This document shows, piece after piece, positions 54,241 through 64,000 of a DNA stretch of 64,000 nucleotides. Source of the stretch: Setophaga petechia. Taxonomy: Eukaryota > Chordata > Aves > Passeriformes > Parulidae. The first letter of the stretch is position 1. Each line of letters begins with the position of its first letter. Below the pieces are notes generated by a model, which made no database searches, had not been told where the DNA came from, and saw nothing but the letters and a program-made list of their open reading frames with translations. A program made the position numbers and the translations under genes. The stretch is taken from assembly GCA_024362935.1 (NCBI GenBank), contig JANCRA010000065.1, positions 2,418,001 to 2,482,000 of the forward strand, written 5' to 3'.

Positions 54241-55538
54241 AAGCTTTAGCTACAGCCAGCCAAGGTAGTCCAAACTGGGGGTGCTACCATCCAATACCTG
54301 GATTAGAGCTTGCAAAGCCATCTCTTTGATATCATCCAATACTTCTCTGGAAACACCTGCTGCTTGATCAGCTGGTAGGCTGTGTTGTCCTTCTCCAGCT
54401 GGACGGTTGATTTTCAATTCTGCCCTTGCCTCATAATTGGCTTAGTCTGCTATTAATTGATTTAGTAAACACTTCCATCCCCCTTCCCACAGGGTGTATT
54501 CTGTAGGTGACAACAACATGGTCACAATATATTTTAAATCATAGAGGGTTAAGACATGAGCTGTAAACATGGCCCTCATTAGGACATTAAAACAAGGTAA
54601 GTCCTTCCTATGGTCTTTATCTGCCCTACACAGATCCTTGATTTCCCCATAAACCAGTGGCTGATACCTGGGATTTTTCCCCCTTCCTTCATAACATACA
54701 AGTACAACGAGGAATTTCGAGACTATTTGCCATTGTCCTTCCTTAACTGCTTCTTTCCGGATCGTTTCCTAGGGATCTTCTGGGGAATCCAAACTCTCTT
54801 CTGGGGAGGAAGAATAACTTGGAGCAGAAACATCTGGATTAGAAATAGTGTGACACTTGGGCTTAGTATCTTTGATCATGGGGTTATATTGTTGCCACAG
54901 AGTGATGCAAAGGGTGCTGCCATTTTGTCAGGTGTTGGGGAGGAAGGGCCTTGATTTAGGATGGCGGACTTCCAGGGTGGAGTTCTGGAGGCATGGCCCA
55001 GGGTGAAGGTGGAATGATTGACAGTGGGGCGTGACCCGCAGTTGTGGGGGTGGACTCTGGAGGTTCATTCAGGGCAGAAGAGAGGGTTGTGGTAGCAGGA
55101 AGTGGAAGAGTCAAGATGGAGGGAGGATGGTCGGGCTCCCGAGCCACATTCAGGCTCCTTCCATCTTGAGTCTCCAGGGCATGATGCTCCAAGACCCCAT
55201 GGCCATTGCCATCTTGGACCATTGTGGAAGGTCTGAGAAAGGCAGGTTTGAGGGGAGGTCCTGAGTTAGGAGTGACCAATGGATTGAGTTTTCAACACAC
55301 TGCTTGCTGCTGAAGGGTCTCAAGGATGGTATGGAAGATGGGGAGCATGTGGGGTGCAATGGGGTTCCTTTTTAAACAAAAGGTTGTACAATTTAACTCC
55401 CACTGAGTCCCAGAATTCAGTGGTATGGATTTCATCAGCAGAGGTGTCTGGAAAATTTTTAATGAACCATTTCATGATTGATTTTAATTTGTTCTTTGAA
55501 AATATTTTATCATGATCATTGAGAATGAAAGCATCCAT
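54241..55538 (-). pseudogene. Endogenous betaretrovirus-like gag remnant (copy C)
   Basis: Matrix-like start at ATG 55538 (open to 55320), proline/threonine-rich region at 55279-54956 in another frame, and a capsid-like region interrupted by a TAA at about 54444-54442 where copy B reads through. More decayed than copy B; no nucleocapsid or downstream genes. Confidence 0.72.
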
Positions 55539-55876
55539 ATATGCTCCTTTCTACTTTGGACATCTGGCTGCCCATTTTTCTCTTTCTCTGCCTTATGGGG
55601 AACAGCCACCAGAACACACCAAATCAATTATGGGACTTTGGTGCATATTGTAAAAATACAGCGGCAAAATGGTCAATAAACGCCTTGTGTTTTCCAAACC
55701 CACCTGCAATCCTATGCAGGTGAAATTGTCTTTGTCCCTGTGGATCCTGGCCGAGGTCCCTTGAACCAACGATGAATCCGCCGGGTCCGGCACAATCCAA
55801 AATCCCGGGGAGCGCTGGCCTATCCATCAGCTAACCCCAGCTGACGTGACAGACACAGGGAGCCTTGAATGTCATG

Positions 55877-55894
55877 GTCCCTGTTCGGGCGCCA
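55877..55894 (-). other. Primer-binding site, perfect tRNA-Lys3 match (copy C)
   Basis: Minus strand TGGCGCCCGAACAGGGAC lies two bases after the LTR end. This 18-base site is the standard tRNA-Lys3 primer complement and fixes LTR polarity. Confidence 0.88.
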
Positions 55895-55896
55895 AA

Positions 55897-56324
55897 TGTC
55901 ACAATGAGGGTGGCTGCAACAAACCTCTCTGGTTCCCTGACTTCAGGGCGAGGGTGGTGAAAATGAAAAGGAGCAGGATCAATGAAGTTTTTTAAAATGA
56001 ACTTTAATAACAGGGAGAAAAACAATAAAAATGGAAAAGTTGAGAACAGTATGAGGGGCAGGATCCCGACTCAAGAAAAAGGGGAAGCAACAACATGTAC
56101 ACTAGAGGATAGAACACTCTAGAACAAGAACCATATAGGGGAAAAAAGTAACCAATAGGGAAGTAGAACTTGGAAAACTTAGCATGACAACACTAAAGGC
56201 TTATTGGGGAACTCTCAAGCTCATCCTAAGTTAAATGAATGATTCCCAGGACTTTAAACCCATGCCCAAATCTTTAGGGGTAAAATCTGGCTGACTCTGA
56301 CTTACAGCTGGGCTAACTCCCACA
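55897..56324 (-). mobile_element. 5' LTR of the gag-bearing retrovirus (copy C)
   Basis: Minus strand TGTGGGAGTTAGCC to CTCATTGTGACA. TATATGG-like and ATTAAA-type elements are at positions matching copy B. It sits in the same satellite context as copy B. Confidence 0.72.
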
Positions 56325-56480
56325 CTGCTGCTTTGCACTGGCCCCTTGGGACCATGCAGCCCAACAGAGCCACAATGATGTCCATGAGGCTCTACAGTGT
56401 CATAATGGTCCCTTGGATCCATGGTGCTCTGCAGTGCCACAATGGCCCCTTCATTTCACAAGGCTCCCAATGTCACATTG
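56325..56480 (+). repeat. TGTCACAATGG minisatellite, array 12
   Basis: Counterpart of 35662-35840, one unit shorter. Confidence 0.7.
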
Positions 56481-56990
56481 GTCTCCACAGGAAGGAAACC
56501 ATGGAGACCCCATATTTCAGGAGCTGATCAAAAGCAACCACCAGAGGCCAAGGCAAGCCTGACCTCTCTGTCCTGGCAGGTTTGCTTGAAGCAGCCCTTG
56601 GATATTTGAAATTCTGAATATGGAGTCCTAATTTCTGGCATTTGTGCCTGAAGAAAAGGGATGGGGTTTTTCTTATAAAAAGAAAAGCACAGAGCCCTTT
56701 CCAGTGTTTGGAAAACAGATGAGTTCTGGCACTCAGGAGTCAAAGACCAGCCAGACTTTTCTGTCCTGGCAACTTTTGTCTGGGAGCAATCCTTTGGAGG
56801 TGGAATTATAATTTTGCCATGGATGCCTGGAAAATATGGGGAGTTCTTTTCCATAAAAAGAAGAGCTCAGAGCCCCAGTGGTTCAGGGGCAGATGGAGGT
56901 GGCCTTCCACATTCCAAGGTCAGCCAGACCTGTCAGGTGACCCCTGGGAGGCCAAGGCAGCCACACCTATTTCATATTCCCTTGCTTCCA
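56480..56990 (+). repeat. 185-bp satellite, block 8
   Basis: Counterpart of 35840-36350. Confidence 0.65.
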
Positions 56991-57620
56991 CAGGGCCCTG
57001 CAGTGTCACAATGGTTCTCTTGCTTCCATGATTCCCTCAGGTGTCATAATGGCCCCTTGATTACACAAGTTCTTAAGGATCTTAATGGTCTCCATGGTTC
57101 CACAAGGCCCCACAGTGTCATAATGATGTATTAGTTCCATGAAGCCTTGCTGTGTCCAACGGTCCCTTGGTTCCATTGGGGCCCAGTAATGCAACAATGA
57201 TCCCCTTGTTTCCACAACTTCCCATAGTGTCACAATGCCCCCATTGCTTCCATGAGGCCCTGCAGGGTCACAATGGCTCTTTGGCTCCATGAGGCCCTGA
57301 AATGCAACAATGGCCTCTTGGTTCCACAAAGCCCTGCTGCTTCACACTGGCCCCTTGGGACCCTGCAGCCCAACAGAGCCACAATGATGTCCTTGGTTAG
57401 ATGAGGCCCCACAGCGTCACAGTGGTCCCTCGGATCCATGGTACCCTGCAGGGTCACAATGTCTCCTGCATTTCACAAGGCCCGAAAAAGTCACAATGGT
57501 CTCTACGGTTCCTCAAAACCCCACAAGGTCACAATGATCCCCTTGGTTCCACAAGTTCCTACAGTGTAACAATGCCCTTTGGCTCCACAATGCCCTGCAA
57601 TGTCACAATGGTGTCCATAG
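56990..57620 (+). repeat. TGTCACAATGG minisatellite, array 13
   Basis: Counterpart of 36350-37165. Confidence 0.8.
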
Positions 57621-57937
57621 GAAGGAAACAGCCAAGCCCCAGTGGTGCAGGGGCAGATGAGAGGCAGTCACCAGAGGCCAAGGCTAGCCAGACTTGACTG
57701 TACAGGCAGATTTTGTCTGGGAGAAACCCTTGGATATAGACAATTTTAGAGATGGAATCCTAATTTCAGCCATGGAAGCCTAGACAAGAAAGACAATTCT
57801 TTCCCACAGGAATAAAAGCACAAAGCCCCAGTGCTTCATGGTCAGATGGGAAGTGGCCTTTGACATGTCAAACTCAGTGGGACCTGTCAGACAACCCCCA
57901 GGAGGCCAAACCAGGCAGACCTGTTCCATGTTCCCCT
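57620..57937 (+). repeat. 185-bp satellite, block 9
   Basis: Counterpart of 37165-37490; ends abruptly at the LTR. Confidence 0.65.
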
Positions 57938-58704
57938 TGTGATAAATAGGTATGATTCGTGCTGATAAAATTGAAACAATAATCAATATTGGTACAGTAA
58001 TTATATTAATTATTATATTAATTGGGAATAATAAAAATAGTTAAAAGTGGTAATGCCAAAGAAGAGAGGGAGAGGAGGGGCTCCACCTCCCCCCTCCCGG
58101 CAGATGTTCACAAGGACAGGAGGAAAGAAGCCGAAGATAGAGTTGCTAAAAATGAGTAGAAAGGAAGCAAAACCTGGTTGGGTACCAGAAAATGCTAATT
58201 ATAAGGGATTTATTGCCTTGATATGAAGATATAGTGATATGTTAGTCTTGGCTTACATTGTACTGGCTTGGTGCGCATGTGTAACCCAAAGGTGAAATAA
58301 AGGACACTGAGGAAGACTACAAAATCTTCATCAGACGACCCCCAAAAGACTTGTGCGACCACCAAACCGAGTGGTGGCGCATGCGCAGTAAAGGTGGTGA
58401 TGAGGGCAGAGATAGAAATATGACGAACCGAAAATAGGAGGAGATGGTATTAACCCATGGCATATAAGGGGGTAATTTTTACTTGGCAAGCTTGTACATG
58501 AGGTGGCAAGGGTCCCAGAGCCCTGCACTCCGTACCCCGCAGTTATCTTTTGCTTATGCGCTATTATTGGAACCAAATTATCCCTTATTTATATATTTTC
58601 TAAACTATTTAATTAAAATTGCTGCTATCACAACTATTGTTTGGTCTTTTTTATGAAGGGATGATTGGGCAAACATAAAATTGGGGAAGTGTTGACCTGC
58701 AACA
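57938..58704 (+). mobile_element. Candidate LTR (about 770 bp)
   Basis: Begins TGTGATAAATAGGT exactly where the satellite homology stops and ends near GTTGACCTGCAACA. It contains a TATA-like CATATAAGGGGG (about 58460) and an AATTAAAATTGC poly(A)-like region (about 58611). A TGGTGATTTTG just after the end could be a decayed primer-binding site. No target duplication confirmed. Confidence 0.5.
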
Positions 58705-59630
58705 AATGGTGATTTTGTTAAGCTTTAACAGGCAGTGCTTAGTCGTACCTTCCCTCACACCAGTGGCTGATGTGTGCAAGTGGATATCTTAGCCTTGAGA
58801 ATAAAGACAGTGGGCCTACTGAGGAGGCAGCTGCAATTCATTCAAGGAGAAGAAGGCTCTTAACCATGGAAGGAGAATTTGAGGAATGGGATGTTCATCA
58901 CATGACCACCAGAGACCCTCAAGACACCCCTACTCTAAATGTCAGTAATTTTGGGGAAGTGATTTAAACATGTCAAATACTTTGTGAGAATGTTTAGCCT
59001 GTGAGTTTGAGCAAAGTAATGAATAAAAGTAATGAAAGTAATGAAAGTCATTCCATGGATACTAACACGTGGGTGTGCATGTTTCAGGGCAGTGATTCCC
59101 TGCACACCCAGCACTGAAATAAAGTAATGCCTCTTTTCTCACCCTGAGCTGGCAGGGTGGATCAGGCCCTGCTCGGCAACTTTCATTTTGGTCATTTCTA
59201 TTGAAGCATATAGAATGGTTGAAATCTTTTCCAGCTGTTTCCATCTGGTTTACCTTTTGGGGGACCAAGGCTCTGTGCTACAGGTGTCCTGGGTGTGTGC
59301 AGAGCAGTGCAGCCCCAGACAGCCCTTGGTTTGCCCACAGGTTGTCATGCCTTGTTCCCAGGTGTGCCCAGCTGTGGCAGGAGAAGGAGCCCGCAGCGCA
59401 GTGGGCACCGTGCCCTGCCCAGCCGGGGCTCTCTGGCACAGAGCAGCAACAGCAGCGCCAGCACCGTTCAACCCGCTCCTGCCTTGGCTTCCCCTGGCAC
59501 ACAGGAGCCTCTGGAAATCAGCACCGCCAGTGGCGTTCCCAGCTTGGAGCTGCTGCTGCTGGGGGCAGATGCTGCCAGTTCGACTGCTGCCAAAGGGGAA
59601 GGAAGGCAGAGATGTACAGGCACCAGAGCC
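58705..59630. other. Unassigned, possibly decayed retroviral interior
   Basis: A 65-residue open frame (58770-58967 on +, ends NVSNFGEVI) has no recognised family. A short AAGTAATGA repeat lies at 59014-59050. No RT or integrase motif is seen. Confidence 0.35.
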
Positions 59631-59633
59631 CTG

Positions 59634-59741
59634 GGCATGTCCAATAAAGGGGCAAATATGTGGGGAGATTTGTTAGGAAGCATTTCAGCTGTGATGCCAA
59701 CAGTGGCTTCTCTCCTGGTTCTGTGTGTTCTAGATGAGTAA
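59634..59741 (+). pseudogene. Possible retroviral Env tail remnant
   Basis: The frame ending at 59741 reads NMWGDLLGSISAVMPTVASL then LVLCVLDE and stop. A hydrophobic membrane-span-like segment just before an LTR-like element suggests the end of an envelope gene. The assignment rests on position and hydrophobicity only. Confidence 0.3.
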
Positions 59742-60152
59742 TGCAATGGTTGGCTCTGACAATTAAGAAGTAGATGTTATGTGGATGTTCAAATGTGTAG
59801 TTATGGTATTGTAAAATATCCTCCCATAGTCCTCTTTCCCCTCCCCCTTGTAATAGCCTCGGGTGTCAGGGCATTTGGGGAGGGCTGGTTTGGGACCAGC
59901 AGGCAGGGTGTAACAACACCTGACCTCCAGTCAAGATGCAAGAAAGTGATCTCCTCCAATTGACAGGAAAGAAAGAGTTGACTGACAAAACTTTTGCAGG
60001 GGCTAAGGGCATAAAAGGCAAAGCATCCTTTTTGTAGATGAACACATGGCTGCTAGTCATGGAGACTCCCAATGCTGCAATTTTTCCTTATTCAGTCCTT
60101 TCCTAAGGTTTAATAAACCTCTAAAAAGTTAAAGCAAGAGTAGTTTCTCACA
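59742..60152 (+). mobile_element. Candidate LTR
   Basis: TGCAATGGTTGGCTC start, TATA-like GCATAAAAGGCAAAG (about 60010), poly(A) signal AATAAA (about 60112) and an end GTAGTTTCTCACA. The end matches the minus-strand element at 17286-17709, supporting one LTR family. Confidence 0.5.
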
Positions 60153-60621
60153 TGTGCGATGCCGTGGGCCGTTTTCTTGGTCTGATTTCCTTTGCTTGGG
60201 TCCCATCTGAGTGCTCAGTTGGGGTACAGGCTGTAGGTGCTTGGGGCACTCTTGGAGTTCCTCTTGGATCCCCTGAACAACAGGGTTTGGCCCATGAAGG
60301 GAATTTGTGCTGCTTTGTGACAGAGGAGAACTTCCGAAGCCATTTTGTGTTTGCTGTAGGGAAGGTTTGTTATTGCTTTGCATAAATTCCCAGACCAACA
60401 TGGAGCATTTGCTTTGTGATGTCAGGGCATGGTTGCCACCTGGTCACAGTGCCATCAGAAGGTTGCCTTGGTGCACGGAAGGCCTGAGTGTCAGAGCAGC
60501 CCTAGGCCTTGCTCAGTTGAGGAGAACTTTCCTGGTTGGCGCCTTTGTCAGCGGGTGGCTGCCCACTGACAAGAGCTCTGTATTTTCTCGTGTTGTGGTG
60601 AACTCCCACAGCACTGCTACC
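60153..60621. other. Unassigned sequence upstream of candidate exon
   Basis: An open frame from 60307 runs into the candidate exon. No domain seen upstream of 60622. Confidence 0.35.
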
Positions 60622-60700
60622 ATGTTTCACCATCTGGCCACGGCAGCTTTTGCTGCCTATGGCATTACTTTTTCTGCCTACTACATGACACACTTCTACC
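60622..60700 (+). CDS. Candidate exon of an unrecognised small membrane protein
   Basis: From ATG 60622 the frame reads MFHHLATAAFAAYGITFSAY then YMTHFY, one probable membrane span, and stops at a good donor, TACC|GTAAGT (60701). The next exon candidate (61623-61663) continues in phase as RHLKRVFSSDEDPE. The frame is open upstream to 60307, so the true start may lie earlier. I do not recognise the protein. It could be a real gene continuing past the window's usable signal, or a decayed duplicate. Confidence 0.35.
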
Positions 60701-61622
60701 GTAAGTAGAGGTTTCCCTTCTGCTTAGGTTAGGGTGTATCCTAACCTGGCTTTTGTGTGTCTTCCTGCTCTTTCTTAGTGACTGAGTTTCTGATTTTGAA
60801 ACGGAAAGAGCATTAGGATGCCGCTGGTTTGCTAAAGCTCCAGTTAAGATGTTCAGCTAAAAAGGGGGTGTCTGTAGCCACAGGGGCAGCATTTGCAGGG
60901 GAAGCTGCAGAGGTTTTTTTCCCTCCATGGGAGAGTCTGTGGCAGCAGAGTCTGTCATTGCCTCAGTTTGCTGGGACAAACGAAACCTTTGAAAATGTAG
61001 ACTGGCAGACCTTCAGAGAATGCCTTCTAAAAACTCTGCAGTTGTTCCCAGAATTCAGGGAAAGCTTCTTTCTTTCTAAGATTTGTCATGAAGGGATTTG
61101 ATTGTCTATCTTGACCTTTTACTGAGTGCTAAAAAAGTTATTCTCTTGGAAAGGAAGTGCAAACTCTAAAGCAGTGAGTGTCTGCCCCTGAACCCTAGAG
61201 GTGCTGCTGTGCTCTTCCACAATAGAACTGCCACAGCTCAGGGGGATTTTGGGAAGCTTTTCTGGGCAACTGTTTCCTGCAAGTTAATGAGAACTAGTGC
61301 ATGTAACTAATTGAAAAAATAAAAAAGAGTACCTGAAGGAGAGAATTTCAGAAGCTGTTTTATGTGTTTGGTAGAACAGGAGCATTGAGTGTTGAAGAAC
61401 AATTTGCATTTTCTTGATCATGTTTGTATTCATTTACTGGCTAAACAGGCCAAAGCGTCAGCAAAAGCAAGAATATGGTTCTGATGTGTGAATGAAATGT
61501 GTCTCCTGGAAGGATGTTGTGAAATGGGAAATCATCTCTGTTTGGGTTGACTTGTTCTGTGGGATTCAGCAGCCCAGGCAGTTTTCTGGCAGCATCTGGT
61601 TCATTTTCCCTTCCCACTACAG
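60701..61622 (+). other. Putative intron
   Basis: Bounded by GTAAGT (60701) and a pyrimidine-rich acceptor TTTTCCCTTCCCACTACAG (ends 61622). Nothing else recognised inside. Confidence 0.35.
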
Positions 61623-61663
61623 GTCACTTGAAGCGTGTATTCAGCAGTGATGAAGACCCTGAG
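61623..61663 (+). CDS. Candidate second exon, 41 bp
   Basis: A 41-base segment with acceptor CCCACTACAG|GTCAC and donor CCTGAG|GTGAGT. It joins in phase to 60622-60700 and would encode basic HLKRV followed by acidic SSDEDPE, a plausible cytoplasmic juxtamembrane stretch. No third exon was found. Confidence 0.35.
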
Positions 61664-62940
61664 GTGAGTGAGAAAGGAACATTTCATATTTGTGGTGTTT
61701 AAGAATTGTAGAGGAGGATGTGAGCTTGCCCAGGAGCAGTAGACTGTAGAGGGCCAGCTAGGAAGGCCAAAAGAAAATCCATTTTCATTCATGCTAAAAC
61801 AATAACAAAGGCAGAGATAGATATTTTTAAATTTCCATCTCAGAGCTTTGAAGAACTAAAAACCTAGTTCTGCAAAGAGAACAATGCTTGCTGACAGCAG
61901 ATAGGGAAATTTAACCAAGAGCAATTTCCTATACAGTTAAAGTAGATCATTTTAATATAAACAGAGTGACTTAGAATCCTATTCCTATCAAACTTGATGA
62001 TACCTACTTGGAACATGAGGTGGTAGACAAGGAAGGCCATCTTGCAATGGTGCCTGCTGTATGTGCAGTGCAATGGGCACCGTTGTGGCTGGGGAGCTGC
62101 GTGGGCCAAAAGGACGCAGGGCTGGCGGCCTTGAGCAGCTGAAGATGAGGCAGCGTGTGGCCAGGGGGCCAAGAAGGCCGAGGGCACGGTGGCCTGTGCC
62201 AGCAGCAGGGGGGCAGCAGGAGCAGGGCAGGGAGCGTGGCCCTGTGCTGGGCAGCGCTGCGGCCACAGCAGGAGTGCTGTGTGCAGCTGTGGGCCCTGGG
62301 AAGCACAAAGCCATGGAGGGGCTGCAGCGTGTGCACACAAGGACAGGGGAGCTGGGCAAGGGGGTGCAGCACAAGGCCAGGGAGGAGGTGCAGAGGGAGC
62401 TTTGGCCTGGAAAACGGGGGGCTCATGCGGGACCTTCAGGCAGACTTCCATCAATCCCTGCATGACAGTGCTCAGCACAAGGGCTGTTTCCCTGCCAAAC
62501 ATCCCCTCACTGCATCCAAGGGCTTTAGACACTGGAGTGGCTGACACTTCCATCTTGTGGTTTGTGGGTTTGCAAGGAGGAGAAGCCCTGTTCATTTTCT
62601 CTGTTTTCAGCAAGCAGGGATGCTTCTGCACAATCTTTTCTGCCCTTATGAAGCTCTGGAAGTCATTCCGCACCCTAAGTGGAAGTTGATGCAGATGGAG
62701 CTTTTGGGTTTCCAGGCCTGGATGCATGACCTTCAAGATCTCTTTGAGTTGAATAGTACCTGAGACTTTCTGCAGCCCAGGGAATCGGAGTATGTTATGT
62801 TTGGGAATTGAGCAGGAGATCAATGCTTTGCATTCCAGCTGTTCCTCAGAGATGACAGGAGCTGGGAGGGGCTGGGCTGCATTTCTGATTCCAGCCACTT
62901 CAGCACCGTCAGTGTGCTTGAGTCTAAGAGAACTTACCTG
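61664..62940. other. Unassigned; GC-rich part and a minus-strand open stretch
   Basis: 62050-62420 is G-rich and distantly CR1-like (ECCVQLWAL in one plus frame). On the minus strand, 62898-62400 is open with varied composition (SIPKHNILRFPGLQKV), and a consensus donor CAG|GTAAGT lies just upstream at 62940/62939. No family recognised. Confidence 0.3.
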
Positions 62941-63940
62941 AGCACAGATGCACAGAGTGCAGTTCCCAGTGCAATGCTCTGGGTCTGATCCCTTTCCATA
63001 AGGTCCTACATACTACAGATTCCCCAAGAGTGTGCTTTTTTGAGCAACAGGAGAGAAATCCCAGGATTGCTGCTGATTGGAACACTGGCTACCAAGTTTT
63101 GATGTGTGTAGCAACAGAGAGGACAGTAAAGGGAGATTGTAGTAGTGAGATTTATCTGTCTATCTTCCTACCTATCTATTTAGTTAACATTTACATAAAT
63201 GAATCTTCCTGGCTCTGGTCCAAGGCAGTTGGAGGTGCAAAGGTCACCTAAAGCATCCCTTTCAGGAGAGGAATAGAGACATGTTCCCTCGACCAATTCT
63301 GAGCAGGCAGAGATGTTTCCCCCTCCAGAGATGGTGGTTTTTTCCCCTCTGAGGTGTTTTCCTCCTCTGGGCTCTTTTGCCCTTAAGGTCGCAGATAATT
63401 CTTTAAATTTCTGCCTGTCCTAGAGAGGTGGAACAATTCCACGTTTAGGTGGTGTTTGGTGACTCTGGTCATACATGCCACGCATTACATGGTTTCCTTC
63501 ACTGGCATCCCCAGGGCTGTGTAAGTGCATTCGTTAATGGGGCCCTAGGAGAGTCTCTGTTACTGCTGGTCAGAATTCTCAGTTGACAAAAGAGGGAGAA
63601 GAAACACCTTGGTCCTCCTCCATATACTGAGGTGGCCATAGAGGTTCTCTGACTTCCATCTGAGGATCTTTCCATGCATCCTTTTCTCCTGAATGACCTG
63701 GTTTTCTAACAAGAGTGTGGATGTCAGGAAGGAGGAATGCTGGTGCAGGCCTGAAGAGAACGTGAACTCCAGAAGTGTCTCTCACAAGGAGTGAGCTCAC
63801 CCAGGAAGCCACCTGCAGAGCCAGGATGGAGCTGTGGGACAGGGCAGGGTGTCAGTCACTACTGAAAGACAAACAGGACATGGCAGAAGCTGAGGGAGGC
63901 TGTCGCTATAGGACACGAAAGAACACAAGCACACCCACTT
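62941..63940. other. No gene recognised
   Basis: Mixed sequence with a short TATC-rich run near 63150-63180 and several short open frames. Confidence 0.4.
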
Positions 63941-63959
63941 TCAAGGTGAAAGGAAAAAA

Positions 63960-64000
63960 GGGACGTTTATTTTTCTGACGCCAATATTTATAGTTTTACA
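63960..64000 (-). promoter_or_regulatory. Possible LTR promoter running into the window edge
   Basis: Minus strand TATAAATA (63992-63985) followed at close spacing by AATAAA (63972-63967), a TATA-to-poly(A) arrangement like other LTRs here. Truncated by the window end. Confidence 0.3.

Larger units (their letters stand above)
48690..57935. repeat. Direct duplication, copy C (OR3 unit)
   Basis: Collinear with 27775-37900. The copies share CR1, receptor, retroviral remnant and satellite order, so the retroviral insertion and its internal deletion predate the duplication. Confidence 0.78.

Noticed and set aside
62050..62420. G-rich open frames suggesting a coding gene
   Set aside because: Composition-driven on both strands, and part looks like a distant CR1 remnant.
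1..64000. tRNA or rRNA genes
   Set aside because: No cloverleaf with A and B boxes and no rRNA-like sequence was noticed; a covariance-model scan was not possible.

Overview
The window looks like nuclear DNA from a bird, most likely a passerine. The evidence is olfactory receptors of the bird-expanded OR14 (gamma-c) type, CR1 LINE 3' ends, a bird-style C2H2 zinc-finger gene, several bird-type LTRs, and unusually dense minisatellites. Nothing bacterial or organellar is visible. Gene content is low. The only clearly intact protein genes are two olfactory receptors (5314-6249 on + and 50783-51715 on -). A third receptor (30493-31470 on -) has lost its start codon and a key cysteine. A ten-finger zinc-finger gene (20013-21275 on -, CpG-island promoter near 24240-25020) carries two frameshifts and a stop.

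Layout: 1-987 holds retroviral remnants (a dUTPase tail and an LTR-like segment). 1200-2000 is an array of RFX/X-box-like palindromes. 2600-16500 is a segment with OR1, its flanks, CR1, and three satellite families. 16900-19110 has an LTR and simple minisatellites. 19900-25020 is the zinc-finger locus, whose large intron is mostly one minisatellite. 25100-27460 is AT-rich and GC-rich low-complexity DNA. 27775-37900 is the OR2 segment (-) with an internally deleted endogenous retrovirus and satellites. 37900-39250 has promoter-like and LTR-like DNA and a perfect hairpin. 39250-57930 is the OR3 segment (-) with a second copy of the same retrovirus. 57938-64000 has further LTRs, two possible exons of an unrecognised small membrane protein, and little else.

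The main architectural result is segmental duplication. The 2.6-16.5 kb segment recurs in reverse order and orientation at about 39.2-53.8 kb, a large imperfect inverted repeat. The OR2 segment (27.8-37.9 kb) recurs as a direct copy at about 48.7-57.9 kb. The three receptors therefore descend from one unit with the same gene body, the same upstream splice signals and the same 3' flank. One copy appears to be dying. Both OR2 and OR3 copies carry the same Gag-to-Env-deleted retrovirus 5' of the receptor, so that insertion predates the direct duplication.

The non-coding DNA is dominated by repeat arrays whose units contain transcription-factor-like cores: CCATTGT (SOX-like), TGATGTCA (CRE/ATF-like) and GTTGCCATGGCAAC-like (RFX). 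These are sequence observations only; function is not shown. Duplication boundaries were judged by eye and may be off by tens of bases or more.
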